This document shows, in pieces, positions 1 through 7,348 of a stretch of 11,573 nt of DNA (the stretch's first letter is position 1; each line of letters starts with the position of its first letter). Source of the DNA: JAAYCU01 sp964401335 (GTDB lineage: Bacteria > Planctomycetota > Phycisphaerae > UBA1845 > PWPN01). A program made the translations under genes and the position numbers. The notes under the pieces are model-generated. The model did not search any database. It had not been told where the DNA came from and saw only the letters and a program-made list of their open reading frames with translations. The stretch covers positions 1 to 11,573 of the forward strand of contig CAYNYK010000127.1 in assembly GCA_964401335.1 (NCBI GenBank). Reading direction: 5' to 3'.

Positions 1-264
1 AGCCGAAGTCATGCCGCCTGACCACAAAACTGGCCAACCGAAAACGGCACTAGTGACCTTGGAAGATAATGTGGAGTTGCTTGATCCAAGGATTATCCCG
101 ATCTCTCTCTCCTCGTTTCTTTGGTTAAAGTGAAATAAATAAAGCAAAAGTGTCCGAATTTGCCAGTTTATGCTTATCTATGAGCTGTTTTGGTCAATTT
201 TGCCTCCTTACTCCCCACATTCGGTGTATATGGCCGGATGATAGTAATTGACGATGCGGGGGGG

Positions 265-294
265 TTGTCTGTGTCCTGCCTTATGGGCTACAAT
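265..294 (+). promoter_or_regulatory. Candidate sigma70-type promoter for the RNA-binding protein gene
   Basis: A -35-like TTGTCT (265-270) and a -10-like TACAAT (289-294) are separated by 18 bp. Transcription would begin near 301 and leave a leader of about 160 nt before the RNA-binding protein gene. Each hexamer matches the consensus at four or five positions. The call rests on motif matching only. Confidence 0.4.
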
Positions 295-328
295 GCTTAT
301 CGGTCGGTTTGTCGAATGAGTCAGAAGT

Positions 329-439
329 GCACCATCTGATAATCGAGGGGGTGGTGCCTGCTCAGTCGCCGTGCCAGCCTTTATAGGCCTAAGCGCAGGC
401 CTCTTTCGCTCGTGACCCGGAAAGTAGGAAGCGGGTCGC
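329..439 (+). promoter_or_regulatory. Structured 5' leader with three hairpins
   Basis: Three inverted repeats sit in the presumed leader. GCACCA (329-334) pairs with TGGTGC (352-357). AGGCCT (385-390) pairs with AGGCCT (397-402) around a 6-nt loop. An 8-pair stem with one G-U forms between 412-419 and 432-439, ending about 13 nt before the ribosome binding site. Leaders of small RRM and cold-shock proteins are often post-transcriptionally regulated, so a temperature-responsive or self-binding leader is possible. That role is inference. Confidence 0.35.
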
Positions 440-461
440 ACTGCCCTCGAACAGGAGAACG

Positions 462-794
462 ATGATGGGCAAAAAGTTGTATGTTGGAAACCTCAGTTAT
501 GACGTAAGCAGCTCCGACTTGGAGCAACTCTTCTCTCAGCACGGCACGGTGCAAAGCGCGGAAGTGATCAACGACCGCATGACCGGCCGCAGCAAAGGCT
601 TCGGCTTTGTGGAGATGGGTTCGGACGACGAAGCCCAAGCGGCAATCGCGGCCCTTAACGGTCAGACCCACAGCGGTCGTGCCCTGACCGTGAATGAGGC
701 CAAGCCTCGTGAGAATCGTGGTGGTGGTGGCGGCGGCGGTGGTCGCGGCGGCTACCGTGGTGGCGGTGGCGGTGGTGGCGGAAGACGCTACTAA
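462..794 (+). CDS. RRM-domain glycine-rich RNA-binding protein
   Basis: This small single-stranded-RNA-binding protein of 110 residues has one RNA recognition motif followed by a glycine/arginine-rich tail. RNP2 is L6-Y7-V8-G9-N10-L11 and RNP1 is K45-G46-F47-G48-F49-V50-E51-M52, both with the expected aromatic residues. Residues 87-108 are almost all Gly with RGG and RGGY elements, ending in RRY. The architecture matches bacterial Rbp proteins (cyanobacteria, planctomycetes and others) and plant GRPs, thought to act as RNA chaperones, sometimes cold-induced. The ribosome binding site AGGAG (453-457) lies 4 nt before the ATG at 462 and 7 nt before a second in-frame ATG at 465, so the real start may be 465. 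The gene stands alone between its own promoter candidate and a strong terminator. Family assignment is firm; the target RNAs cannot be read from sequence. Confidence 0.95.
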   Translation: MMGKKLYVGNLSYDVSSSDLEQLFSQHGTVQSAEVINDRMTGRSKGFGFVEMGSDDEAQAAIAALNGQTHSGRALTVNEAKPRENRGGGGGGGGRGGYRGGGGGGGGRRY

Positions 795-818
795 TCCGTA
801 CGAACATCAAAAACAAAT

Positions 819-846
819 GGAGGCCACACGGGTGGCCTCCTTTTTT
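819..846 (+). terminator. Intrinsic terminator of the RNA-binding protein gene
   Basis: A perfect 9-bp GC-rich stem, GGAGGCCAC (819-827) and GTGGCCTCC (832-840), closes a 4-nt loop. It is followed directly by six Ts (841-846) and lies 24 nt after the stop codon. This is a textbook Rho-independent terminator that isolates the gene from those downstream. Confidence 0.95.
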
Positions 847-855
847 GCGCCGGTT

Positions 856-884
856 TTGCATGGTTGTCGCTCATGTGAGATAAT
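856..884 (+). promoter_or_regulatory. Extended -10 promoter for the AsmA-like gene
   Basis: TTGCAT (856-861) and GATAAT (879-884) are 17 bp apart, and the -10 hexamer is preceded by TGA (876-878), giving the extended -10 TGN motif. The site lies 10 bp after the T-tract of the preceding terminator and about 107 bp before the next start codon. Transcription is predicted to begin near 891. It may also serve the downstream carbohydrate genes, because no terminator is visible after the AsmA-like gene. Confidence 0.6.
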
Positions 885-991
885 GAGGTGATGGGCGCGG
901 CCGCGTTCAGTGTTCGCCGGACGAGTCGTTTTTCAGGAACTATGCCGGCGGTCGTCCCCTCCTTTCATCCATGAAAATGAGGAACCATATC

Positions 992-1897
992 ATGAAGAAA
1001 AAAAGCATTATCAAAGTATTGGTCGGCTTGTGTGTCGCCCTGCTGGTGGTTGTCGTGGTCGTGATCGTATGGATCGACCAGTTGGGCAGGGTGGGAATCG
1101 AGACGGGGTCCACCTATGCCCTGGGCACGGAAACGAAGGTCGATGGAGTGGATATCGGGATTCTATCGGGCCACTCGGAAATGGCCGGCCTGAATATCGC
1201 CAATCCCAAAGGGTTTGAAGGCGCTCATTTTCTAAAACTTGATCAAGGCGTTTTGGATATTAACCTCGGCTCGCTGACGGGCGACAAGGTGGAGATACCG
1301 TTATTGTCCTTGAGTGGGATCGACATGCGCCTGGAGAAAAAAGAGGGCAAGAGTAATTACCAACAGATCATGGACAATCTATCCCGTTTTGAGTCCGACA
1401 AAACGCCTCCGCCCGAGCAGAAGGAGGGTAAGAAATTCGTCATTCGGGAGGTGGTGATCAAGGACGTGAAATGTCACGTGCAACTGTTGCCTCTCGGCGG
1501 TCAATGGACCGAGGTTACCGTACCGATCGACGAGGTTCGTCTTCAGAATATCGGCAGCGACAGCGAGGCCGGCGTTATACTTGCCCAACTGGTCAATACT
1601 CTGCTGAAAGCGCTATTCATGGCCGCGGTCCAGAAGGGCGGAGACCTGATCCCGCAGGACATACTGGGTGAGCTGAACGCAGGTCTGGCCAATCTTGAAT
1701 CCCTGAAGGACGTCGGGGTAACGCTGGCCGTCGGCGCGGGGCAGGCGATCTCGGACGTAGCCGCTCAAACCGCTGAACAGGTGACGAAGGAGGCCGGCAA
1801 GGCGGCCCAGGAACTGGGCGATAAGGCCAAGGGGGCTACGGAAGAGATATCCAAGGGTCTGGGCGACCTGCTGAAAAAAGAGAAGAAGGACAAGTAA
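992..1897 (+). CDS. AsmA-like membrane-anchored periplasmic protein
   Basis: The protein has 301 residues with a short basic N-terminus (MKKK), one hydrophobic anchor at about 5-28 and a periplasm-facing body. The stretch at about 57-130 (ILSGHSEMAGLNIANPKGF, then LDINLGSL, a beta-rich repeat and GKSNYQQIMDNL) resembles AsmA/DUF748-type envelope proteins, which affect outer-membrane lipid or protein assembly. Full AsmA proteins are about 600 residues or more, so this is a short member. Residues about 250-301 form a charged, Ala/Lys/Glu-rich amphipathic helix recalling LEA- or apolipoprotein-like repeats. I chose the ATG at 992 because GAGGAA (979-984) stands 7 nt before it; upstream in-frame ATGs at 971 and 977 lack a ribosome binding site. 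No terminator follows, and the next start is 82 nt away, so co-transcription is possible. Molecular function is not known from sequence. Confidence 0.75.
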   Translation: MKKKSIIKVLVGLCVALLVVVVVVIVWIDQLGRVGIETGSTYALGTETKVDGVDIGILSGHSEMAGLNIANPKGFEGAHFLKLDQGVLDINLGSLTGDKVEIPLLSLSGIDMRLEKKEGKSNYQQIMDNLSRFESDKTPPPEQKEGKKFVIREVVIKDVKCHVQLLPLGGQWTEVTVPIDEVRLQNIGSDSEAGVILAQLVNTLLKALFMAAVQKGGDLIPQDILGELNAGLANLESLKDVGVTLAVGAGQAISDVAAQTAEQVTKEAGKAAQELGDKAKGATEEISKGLGDLLKKEKKDK

Positions 1898-1979
1898 CTA
1901 CGTTTGTGCGGGTTTATAGTTTTGTGACGCCCCGATGAGATTCGCAAGGATCGTATCAGTATTTATAAGGATGGTTGCG

Positions 1980-3602
1980 ATGGCGATATCCGGATTGCGC
2001 TGTTCTGTTTTATCCCTACTCTTGGCTTGGGTAATGGGTTCGGTCGTTTCCGCCGGCGATCTGTATCGGGCGCCGATCGATATCGGTTCGCGCAAACAGC
2101 TCTTCGTGGACGATATGTTCATGCCGGTCAGCCGAGGGGTCCGCCGGGTGATGAACCCGCCCGTGCCGACGAATCAGCCGGTATTGGCCAATGACATACC
2201 CTGGGAAGGAATCGAGAACCCGATGATCGGCTACTTTGCCAGTGTCATTCAGGACGACGACAAAATCCGCGTGTACGGTTGCGGGGCCTCGTCTTTACCT
2301 ATTCGCCTGGAGCCGGGAGGTCCGATCCGCGGCCTGATGAGCTATGCGGAATCGAAAGACGGCATTCATTTCCGCAAAGCACCGATCGATTTGCCGGAAC
2401 TGAAAAACGGGATCCCCGAAAATGTCTCCCGGGGCCTGTCCCTAACCGTTTGGATCGATCCGCACGCGCCACGCCACCAGCGTTACAAGGCCCAGGGGCC
2501 GGGAATCATTGATGTTCCGCCCGGTGTACCGGAGGGAGAGGGCTGGAAATACAAGGAGTTTCACGTCTATGCATCGGCCGACGGGTACGAGTGGACGCTG
2601 CTGGCCCGTTCGCGGATCGGCGACCAAGACACGCAGAGCATCCTCATGTGGGACGAGCCTCTGCAGCGTTATCTGATGTACACGCGCAAATGGCATCGTT
2701 TCGGTGACCGGGGCGATACGCCTCACGAAAGGGCCCAGCCGAACAGCAAGGATTATCGCATGATCCGGCGGATGGAGACGGATGATTTCGAGCAGTGGGA
2801 TAACGACCGGATCGTGTTTGCCATTGATGAAGTGGACCTGGCCACCCATCGATCGGCCATTCCGCAATTACCGGTTGATTATTACGGCGGGGCGATATTT
2901 CGTTACCCGGATCCACAGGGCGTGTTTATCTTGATGCCCCAGGCCCATTGGCATTGGAAGGCCCGTCCGCCGGGGCAGGAATGGCGGCCCGACTGGCGGA
3001 CGAAAATGAAGGCCCAGAACCTGGCTCCCGCTTTGGTGGATACCCGGTTGGCGGTCAGTCGGGACGGTATCAATTTTGAACGAGTTGGCGATCGCAAGCC
3101 GTTCCTTCGCCCCGGCCTGGCCGGCACTTTTTCATCGCAGCGGGTGTGGGCCATGCCCGATCCGGTGCGGATGGGCGACGAGTTGTGGATTTACTACGTC
3201 GGCAAGAACCGGGACAAGGATAATTTCCTCGATCCGGCCGCCACGAATTACAAAACGGGACTGGATCGAGCCATTATGCGGCTGGACGGTTTTGTGTCCG
3301 CCGACGCTGACTATCTGGGCGGCGAGATCATCACGCCGTTATTGACCTTCGCCGGCCGTCATCTTGAATTGAACGCCGATACGGGCGGCGGTGGATCGAT
3401 TCGGGTGGAACTGCTCGACGAGGACAATAATCCTATCGACGGTTACGCCCTGACCGATGCTACGGAACTGTGTGGTAACTCGGTACGTATGACCGTTTCG
3501 TGGGGCGAGAAGGACGACGTGGCTCCTCTGGCCGGCCGGCCGATCAAACTCCGTTTCGTGATGCAGGATTGCAAACTGTACGCCTTTCAATTCAAGGAAT
3601 AA
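1980..3602 (+). CDS. Secreted beta-propeller glycoside hydrolase-like protein
   Basis: The protein has 540 residues. A Sec signal peptide (1-25, cleavage after V-S-A) indicates export. The body begins with an LFVDD motif (41-45) and contains repeated S-x-DG-x-x-aromatic elements near 125-131, 199-205 and 360-366, like blade repeats of five-bladed propeller enzymes (GH32/GH43/GH117-type folds and Asp-box proteins). Residues about 450-540 look like a C-terminal beta-sandwich (LELNADTGGGGSIRVELLDEDN). Large, poorly characterised families of such proteins are frequent in planctomycetes and related phyla, usually beside carbohydrate enzymes. I cannot name the substrate or assign catalytic acids. 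I chose the ATG at 1980 because AAGG (1967-1970) is 9 nt upstream and a signal peptide follows; an ATG at 1935 would add 15 residues without a ribosome binding site. The stop is 2 nt before the esterase gene, which implies an operon. Confidence 0.7.
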   Translation: MAISGLRCSVLSLLLAWVMGSVVSAGDLYRAPIDIGSRKQLFVDDMFMPVSRGVRRVMNPPVPTNQPVLANDIPWEGIENPMIGYFASVIQDDDKIRVYGCGASSLPIRLEPGGPIRGLMSYAESKDGIHFRKAPIDLPELKNGIPENVSRGLSLTVWIDPHAPRHQRYKAQGPGIIDVPPGVPEGEGWKYKEFHVYASADGYEWTLLARSRIGDQDTQSILMWDEPLQRYLMYTRKWHRFGDRGDTPHERAQPNSKDYRMIRRMETDDFEQWDNDRIVFAIDEVDLATHRSAIPQLPVDYYGGAIFRYPDPQGVFILMPQAHWHWKARPPGQEWRPDWRTKMKAQNLAPALVDTRLAVSRDGINFERVGDRKPFLRPGLAGTFSSQRVWAMPDPVRMGDELWIYYVGKNRDKDNFLDPAATNYKTGLDRAIMRLDGFVSADADYLGGEIITPLLTFAGRHLELNADTGGGGSIRVELLDEDNNPIDGYALTDATELCGNSVRMTVSWGEKDDVAPLAGRPIKLRFVMQDCKLYAFQFKE

Positions 3603-3604
3603 GC

Positions 3605-5626
3605 ATGAGGACTTTACATATCTGTGTGTTGTTGAGTTGGTTTCTGGCGGCACCTTGCGGGGCCGATGATTTAACCGTGCTGGCAACCCGACAGGTCCAG
3701 CGCCCGCCGCACGAGATTTTAACCGCTCATTATATTGACCAGGTTCGAGCGGCCATGACGGAACGGCGGAACGTCGTCGAGAACCTCAAAACCGACGAGC
3801 AGATTCGGGAATACCAGCAACGGATGCGGACGTTTTTCATCGAACAGCTCGGCGGCTTCCCGGAAAAGACTCCCCTGAACGCCCGGATCGTGGGGCATCT
3901 GGCCGGTAACGGCTTTCGGGTGGAGAAGGTTATTTACGAATCGCGCCCAGGGTTTCCCGTCACCGCCGCCTTGTTTTTGCCGGAAACCGCGCCGCCCTAC
4001 CCCGCCGTATTGGTACCCTGCGGCCATGATATCAAAGGCAAGGCCTCCGAAGCCTATCAGCGGGCGAGTATCCTGCTGGCGAAGAACGGTATCGCGGCCC
4101 TGTGTTACGACCCCGTCGGACAGGGAGAACGCTCCCAGTTCCTACCCGTCGAGGGGGTGCCGCGCAGGCCGGGGACGCTGGAGCATACGCTGATGGGCGT
4201 GGGTTGTATTCTGTTGGGCACGAACACGGCCACATGGCGGATCTGGGACGGCCTGCGCAGTATCGATTATCTGGCGAGCCGGCCGGACATTGACCCGCAA
4301 CGCATCGGTTGCTCGGGCAATTCGGGTGGGGGTACCTTGACCAGCTACATCATGGCCCTCGATGACCGCGTACTCTGTGCCGCTCCGAGTTGCTATCTGA
4401 CTTCCTATGAACGGCTGTTGTCCACGATCAGAGCCCAGGACGCGGAACAGCATGTTTTCGCCCAACTGTCCTTCGGCATGGACCACGCGGATTATATTCT
4501 GATGCGGGCCCCGAAACCCACCCTGATCTGCGCGGCCACGCATGATTTCTTCGACATCGTCGGCACCTGGGACACCTTTCGTCAGGCCAAGCGCATATAT
4601 ACACGCATGGGCTTCGCGGAACGGGTGGACCTGGCCGAGGGCGACCACGGGCACGGTTTTCATCCGCCCTTGCGCGTGGCCATGGTCCGCTGGATGCGCC
4701 GCTGGCTGCTTGGTATCGATGACGCGATCGTCGAGCCGGACTTCGAGGTATTCACGGATGAGCAACTGCAATGCACGCCTCGCGGCCAGGTATTGCTCGA
4801 GGAGGGCGTACGCAGCGTGTTCGATTTCAACGCCGATCTTGAAACGCAACTGGCCGAGCAGCGCCGGCGGTTCTGGAAAGAAACCAGCAGGGAAAAAGCG
4901 ACCGAGGCCGTCCGCCGCATCGCGGGGCTACGGCCCTTTGCACAATTACCTGCGCCGGGGATTGAAATCGTCGATACTCGGGCCCGGCGTAACAGCCGAA
5001 TGCTCAAACTTATCCTGACGGCACCGGATGGTATACCTCTGCCTTGCCTGCTCTTTGAACCGCGTCACCTGACGGGAGAGGTGTACCTGTATGTGCATGG
5101 TGATGGTAAGCATGCCGATGCTTTCATCGATGGGCCGCTTGAGAAACTCGCTGGTGAAGGCCACCTCGTGCTCGCCCCCGACCTGCGGGGGATCGGCGAA
5201 ACCGAGGCCCGCACCGAGAACTACAAGGCTCATGGGGTTCCGCTCGGTCCGGACTGGCAGGATTTTTTCCATGCCTATCTGCTGGGTAAATCCTACGTAG
5301 GTATGCGGGCCGAGGATATTTATACCTGTGTACGGTTTCTCGACACCCGCCGCGAGGGCCGACCCCTTCATCTGGTCGCGATCGGCGAGGCCGTCCCGCC
5401 GGCGCTGCATGCCGCCGCTTTGGAGCCGGATTTGTTCGCCTCTATTCGTCTGGAGGAGGGTATTAACTCATGGGCGGAGGTGGTCCGCGCGCCGCTGGCA
5501 ACCAATCAGTTGATCAATGCGGTCCATGGCGCATTGCGCACGTATGATTTACCTGACCTGCTGACTCTGATACCGGTGGAGCGCGTTTCGGTCGTAAGGC
5601 CGGTCGATTTGGCAAAGGCGCGATGA
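3605..5626 (+). CDS. Secreted two-domain alpha/beta-hydrolase, acetylxylan-esterase-like
   Basis: The protein has 673 residues and a signal peptide (1-20, C-G-A cleavage). Domain one (about 105-370) is an alpha/beta hydrolase: nucleophile elbow G238-N-S240-G-G, a likely acid at D314 or D317 in THDFFD, and a likely base at H348 or H350 in GDHGHGF. This fits acetylxylan-esterase or dienelactone-hydrolase-like enzymes that remove ester groups from polysaccharides. Domain two (about 465-673) repeats the fold (LYVHGDGKHAD, then LVLAPDLRGIGET), but its elbow reads G594-E-A596-V-P with no serine, so it is probably catalytically dead. Tandem hydrolases of this type occur in planctomycetes and related phyla. 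The ATG at 3605 has AAGGA (3594-3598) 6 nt upstream and lies 2 nt after the previous stop. Between a propeller protein and a GH28 enzyme, removal of acetyl or methyl esters from pectin is the likely job; the substrate is inferred. Confidence 0.8.
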   Translation: MRTLHICVLLSWFLAAPCGADDLTVLATRQVQRPPHEILTAHYIDQVRAAMTERRNVVENLKTDEQIREYQQRMRTFFIEQLGGFPEKTPLNARIVGHLAGNGFRVEKVIYESRPGFPVTAALFLPETAPPYPAVLVPCGHDIKGKASEAYQRASILLAKNGIAALCYDPVGQGERSQFLPVEGVPRRPGTLEHTLMGVGCILLGTNTATWRIWDGLRSIDYLASRPDIDPQRIGCSGNSGGGTLTSYIMALDDRVLCAAPSCYLTSYERLLSTIRAQDAEQHVFAQLSFGMDHADYILMRAPKPTLICAATHDFFDIVGTWDTFRQAKRIYTRMGFAERVDLAEGDHGHGFHPPLRVAMVRWMRRWLLGIDDAIVEPDFEVFTDEQLQCTPRGQVLLEEGVRSVFDFNADLETQLAEQRRRFWKETSREKATEAVRRIAGLRPFAQLPAPGIEIVDTRARRNSRMLKLILTAPDGIPLPCLLFEPRHLTGEVYLYVHGDGKHADAFIDGPLEKLAGEGHLVLAPDLRGIGETEARTENYKAHGVPLGPDWQDFFHAYLLGKSYVGMRAEDIYTCVRFLDTRREGRPLHLVAIGEAVPPALHAAALEPDLFASIRLEEGINSWAEVVRAPLATNQLINAVHGALRTYDLPDLLTLIPVERVSVVRPVDLAKAR

Positions 5627-5682
5627 TTCTGTGCGCTGCCCATCCACGAACCAAACGTATTTCACTACTGAGGAGAATAATA

Positions 5683-7215
5683 ATGTTGAACACTCGGAAG
5701 TTTGTTGTCGGTTTGGTTGGAATGTCCCTTGCTTGTTGCGGCGGCGCGATTAACGCGGCCGATCAGGAATCGCCCATGCGGGGATCACGGCCTGTGTTCA
5801 ATGTGGTGGATTTCGGAGCCGTCGGCGACGGGGAAATGAATAACACCGCGGCTTTTGCCCGGGCGATTGAGGCTTGTTCGCGGGCCGGTGGGGGAACGGT
5901 TTATGTGCCAGCCGGCCGCTTTGTCGCCGGGGCCGTCTTTTTGCGCAGCCATATCACGCTTTACCTCGAAGCGGGTTGCACGATCCTGGGCAGCCAGAAC
6001 CTCGATGATTACCCGATAATCGACGGTCGCTGGGAGGGCGTGGAGTGCAAGCATTACGCGAGCGTGATCAATGGCGACGGCCTGGACAACATTGCCATCG
6101 TCGGGCGGGGGACCATCGATGCCCGCGGCCAGTTCTGGTGGGAGCGGTTCCAGGAATTGCCCCATGCCCGTGGTCGCCTGATCGGCCTGTATCGTTGTAC
6201 GGATGTGCTGATCCAAGGGGTGACGCTGAAGAACTCGCCGGCCTGGACGGTTAACCCGATTTATTGTGATAACATCACGGTGGACGGCGTGACCATCATC
6301 AACCCGAACCCCTCACCCAATACCGACGGCATCAATCCGGACTCCTCGTGCAACGTGCATATCTCCAACTGTCACATCGACGTAGGCGACGATTGTATCA
6401 CGATCAAGAGCGGGCGCGACGAGGACGGGCGTCGGGTCGGCAAGCCCTGCGAGAATATCACGATTACCAACTGCACTATGCTCCGCGGCCACGGCGGCGT
6501 GGTTATCGGCAGCGAGATGTCCGGCGGGGTGAACAACGTGGTCATCAGCAACTGCGTCTTCGACGGTACGGAAAACGGTATCCGCCTGAAAACCCGGCGC
6601 GGCCGCGGCGGCGTGGTGCAGGACATTCGCGTGAACAATATCGTGATGCGTGACGTGGTCTACGCGCTCAAGCTGAACATGAGCTATGACGGCCGGTCGC
6701 CGGATTATTTCCTGCCCACCGATCCCGAGCCGGTATCCGAACGGACTCCTGCGTTCCGCGATATTCATATCAGCAATATCCGGGTCCACGGTGCCGAGCG
6801 GGCGGCCCATTGGGGCGGATTGGTGGAGATGCCCTTGTCCGAAATCAGCTTGAGCCACGCGGTCATCGACGCGAAAAAGGGGATTTTTGTGATGCATGGG
6901 GCCGAGCTGTCCTTTCATGATGTGCGGATCAACACGACGGAAGGACCGGCTTTGTACGGCGAGGCGGTGAAAAATGTTGAGATTGATGGGTTCCGGATGA
7001 GCAAGCCGCTCGCGAACACGCCGGTGATCGAATTGAAACAGGCGTCAGGGGTGTTTTTGCATGATTGTTCAGCGGTCGCGGGCACGGATGTTTTTCTCCG
7101 GCTGACCGGCGCGGAATGCAAGGATATTGTGTTGCAGAGTGGTTATCTGTCTCCGGCCGCCAAAGAAGTGGATTTCGCCGAAGGGGCCGACGCGACGGCG
7201 TATAAGAGAAATTAA
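5683..7215 (+). CDS. GH28 polygalacturonase-family glycoside hydrolase
   Basis: The protein has 510 residues with a signal peptide (cleavage near A25/A26) and a right-handed beta-helix of pectinase type. It starts with the FNVVDFGAVGDG motif (39-50) common to GH28 and other pectin-active beta-helices. All four GH28 signatures are present: N213-T-D215-G, G235-D236-D237, G269-H270-G-G, and R301-L-K303. The three Asp residues are the expected catalytic acids of the inverting mechanism; H270, R301 and K303 are the usual substrate contacts. It should hydrolyse alpha-1,4-galacturonosyl or related rhamnogalacturonan linkages outside the cytoplasm; endo or exo action cannot be read from sequence. The ATG at 5683 is preceded by AGGAG (5671-5675) with 7-nt spacing, which rules out the longer frame from 5623. 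The gene lies 56 nt after the esterase gene and is probably the last of the operon. No simple hairpin-plus-T terminator follows. Confidence 0.92.
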   Translation: MLNTRKFVVGLVGMSLACCGGAINAADQESPMRGSRPVFNVVDFGAVGDGEMNNTAAFARAIEACSRAGGGTVYVPAGRFVAGAVFLRSHITLYLEAGCTILGSQNLDDYPIIDGRWEGVECKHYASVINGDGLDNIAIVGRGTIDARGQFWWERFQELPHARGRLIGLYRCTDVLIQGVTLKNSPAWTVNPIYCDNITVDGVTIINPNPSPNTDGINPDSSCNVHISNCHIDVGDDCITIKSGRDEDGRRVGKPCENITITNCTMLRGHGGVVIGSEMSGGVNNVVISNCVFDGTENGIRLKTRRGRGGVVQDIRVNNIVMRDVVYALKLNMSYDGRSPDYFLPTDPEPVSERTPAFRDIHISNIRVHGAERAAHWGGLVEMPLSEISLSHAVIDAKKGIFVMHGAELSFHDVRINTTEGPALYGEAVKNVEIDGFRMSKPLANTPVIELKQASGVFLHDCSAVAGTDVFLRLTGAECKDIVLQSGYLSPAAKEVDFAEGADATAYKRN

Positions 7216-7251
7216 GTCCGTGGTTAGTCAGATTGTGATGATTGTAAGTTG

Positions 7252-7323
7252 GCGAGTGAGCAAGTAAGCAAGTAAGCGAGTAAGCAAGTAAGCAAGTAAG
7301 CAAGTAAGCGAGTAAGCGAGTAA
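7252..7323 (+). repeat. Tandem array of nine 8-bp repeats (GCAAGTAA)
   Basis: Nine head-to-tail octamers run without interruption. The first is GCGAGTGA and the other eight are GCAAGTAA or GCGAGTAA, so nearly all variation is A/G at the third base. The array begins 36 nt after the GH28 stop codon. Because the period is 8, TAA triplets occur in all three plus-strand frames. No function is known to me. It may be a replication-slippage minisatellite or a structural element of the convergent junction. Confidence 0.97.
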
Positions 7324-7348
7324 GGGAGGGGGATCGTTGGTTATACTA

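Larger units (their letters stand above)
1..461. other. Gene-poor leader region with possible truncated ORF end
   Basis: No convincing complete gene lies here. A plus-strand frame is open from position 2 to a TGA at 131-133 (43 codons, no start within the window that can be trusted). It could be the C-terminus of a gene cut by the left edge, but its composition is not distinctive and no family is recognisable. Positions 121-200 are clearly more AT-rich than the rest, as expected for an intergenic spacer. Positions about 265-461 hold a candidate promoter and a leader with hairpins, listed separately. Confidence 0.5.

Noticed and set aside
718..780. Trinucleotide repeat tract in the RNA-binding protein gene as a separate repeat element
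   Set aside because: It is the GGT/GGC coding sequence of the glycine-rich tail, with mixed synonymous codons, and is explained by the protein.
1941..1969. Promoter TTCGCA-17-TATAAG before the propeller gene
   Set aside because: The implied transcription start near 1976 would fall after the ribosome binding site at 1967-1970 that serves the ATG at 1980, so the two cannot both hold.
3500..3604. Longer start for the esterase gene
   Set aside because: The extension overlaps the propeller gene by about 100 nt and would bury the signal peptide 35 residues inside. The ATG at 3605 has a ribosome binding site and puts the signal peptide at the terminus.
4142..4849. A 235-codon minus-strand open frame inside the esterase gene
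   Set aside because: It lies opposite the conserved catalytic region of the alpha/beta hydrolase, so the open frame follows from codon bias. No family is recognisable.
6313..6918. A 201-codon minus-strand open frame inside the GH28 gene
   Set aside because: It is opposite the GH28 signature motifs; its His/Ala/Asp-rich translation is typical of antisense reading.
7252..7323. CRISPR array
   Set aside because: The units are 8 bp with no spacers between them, and no cas genes are nearby. It is a simple tandem repeat.
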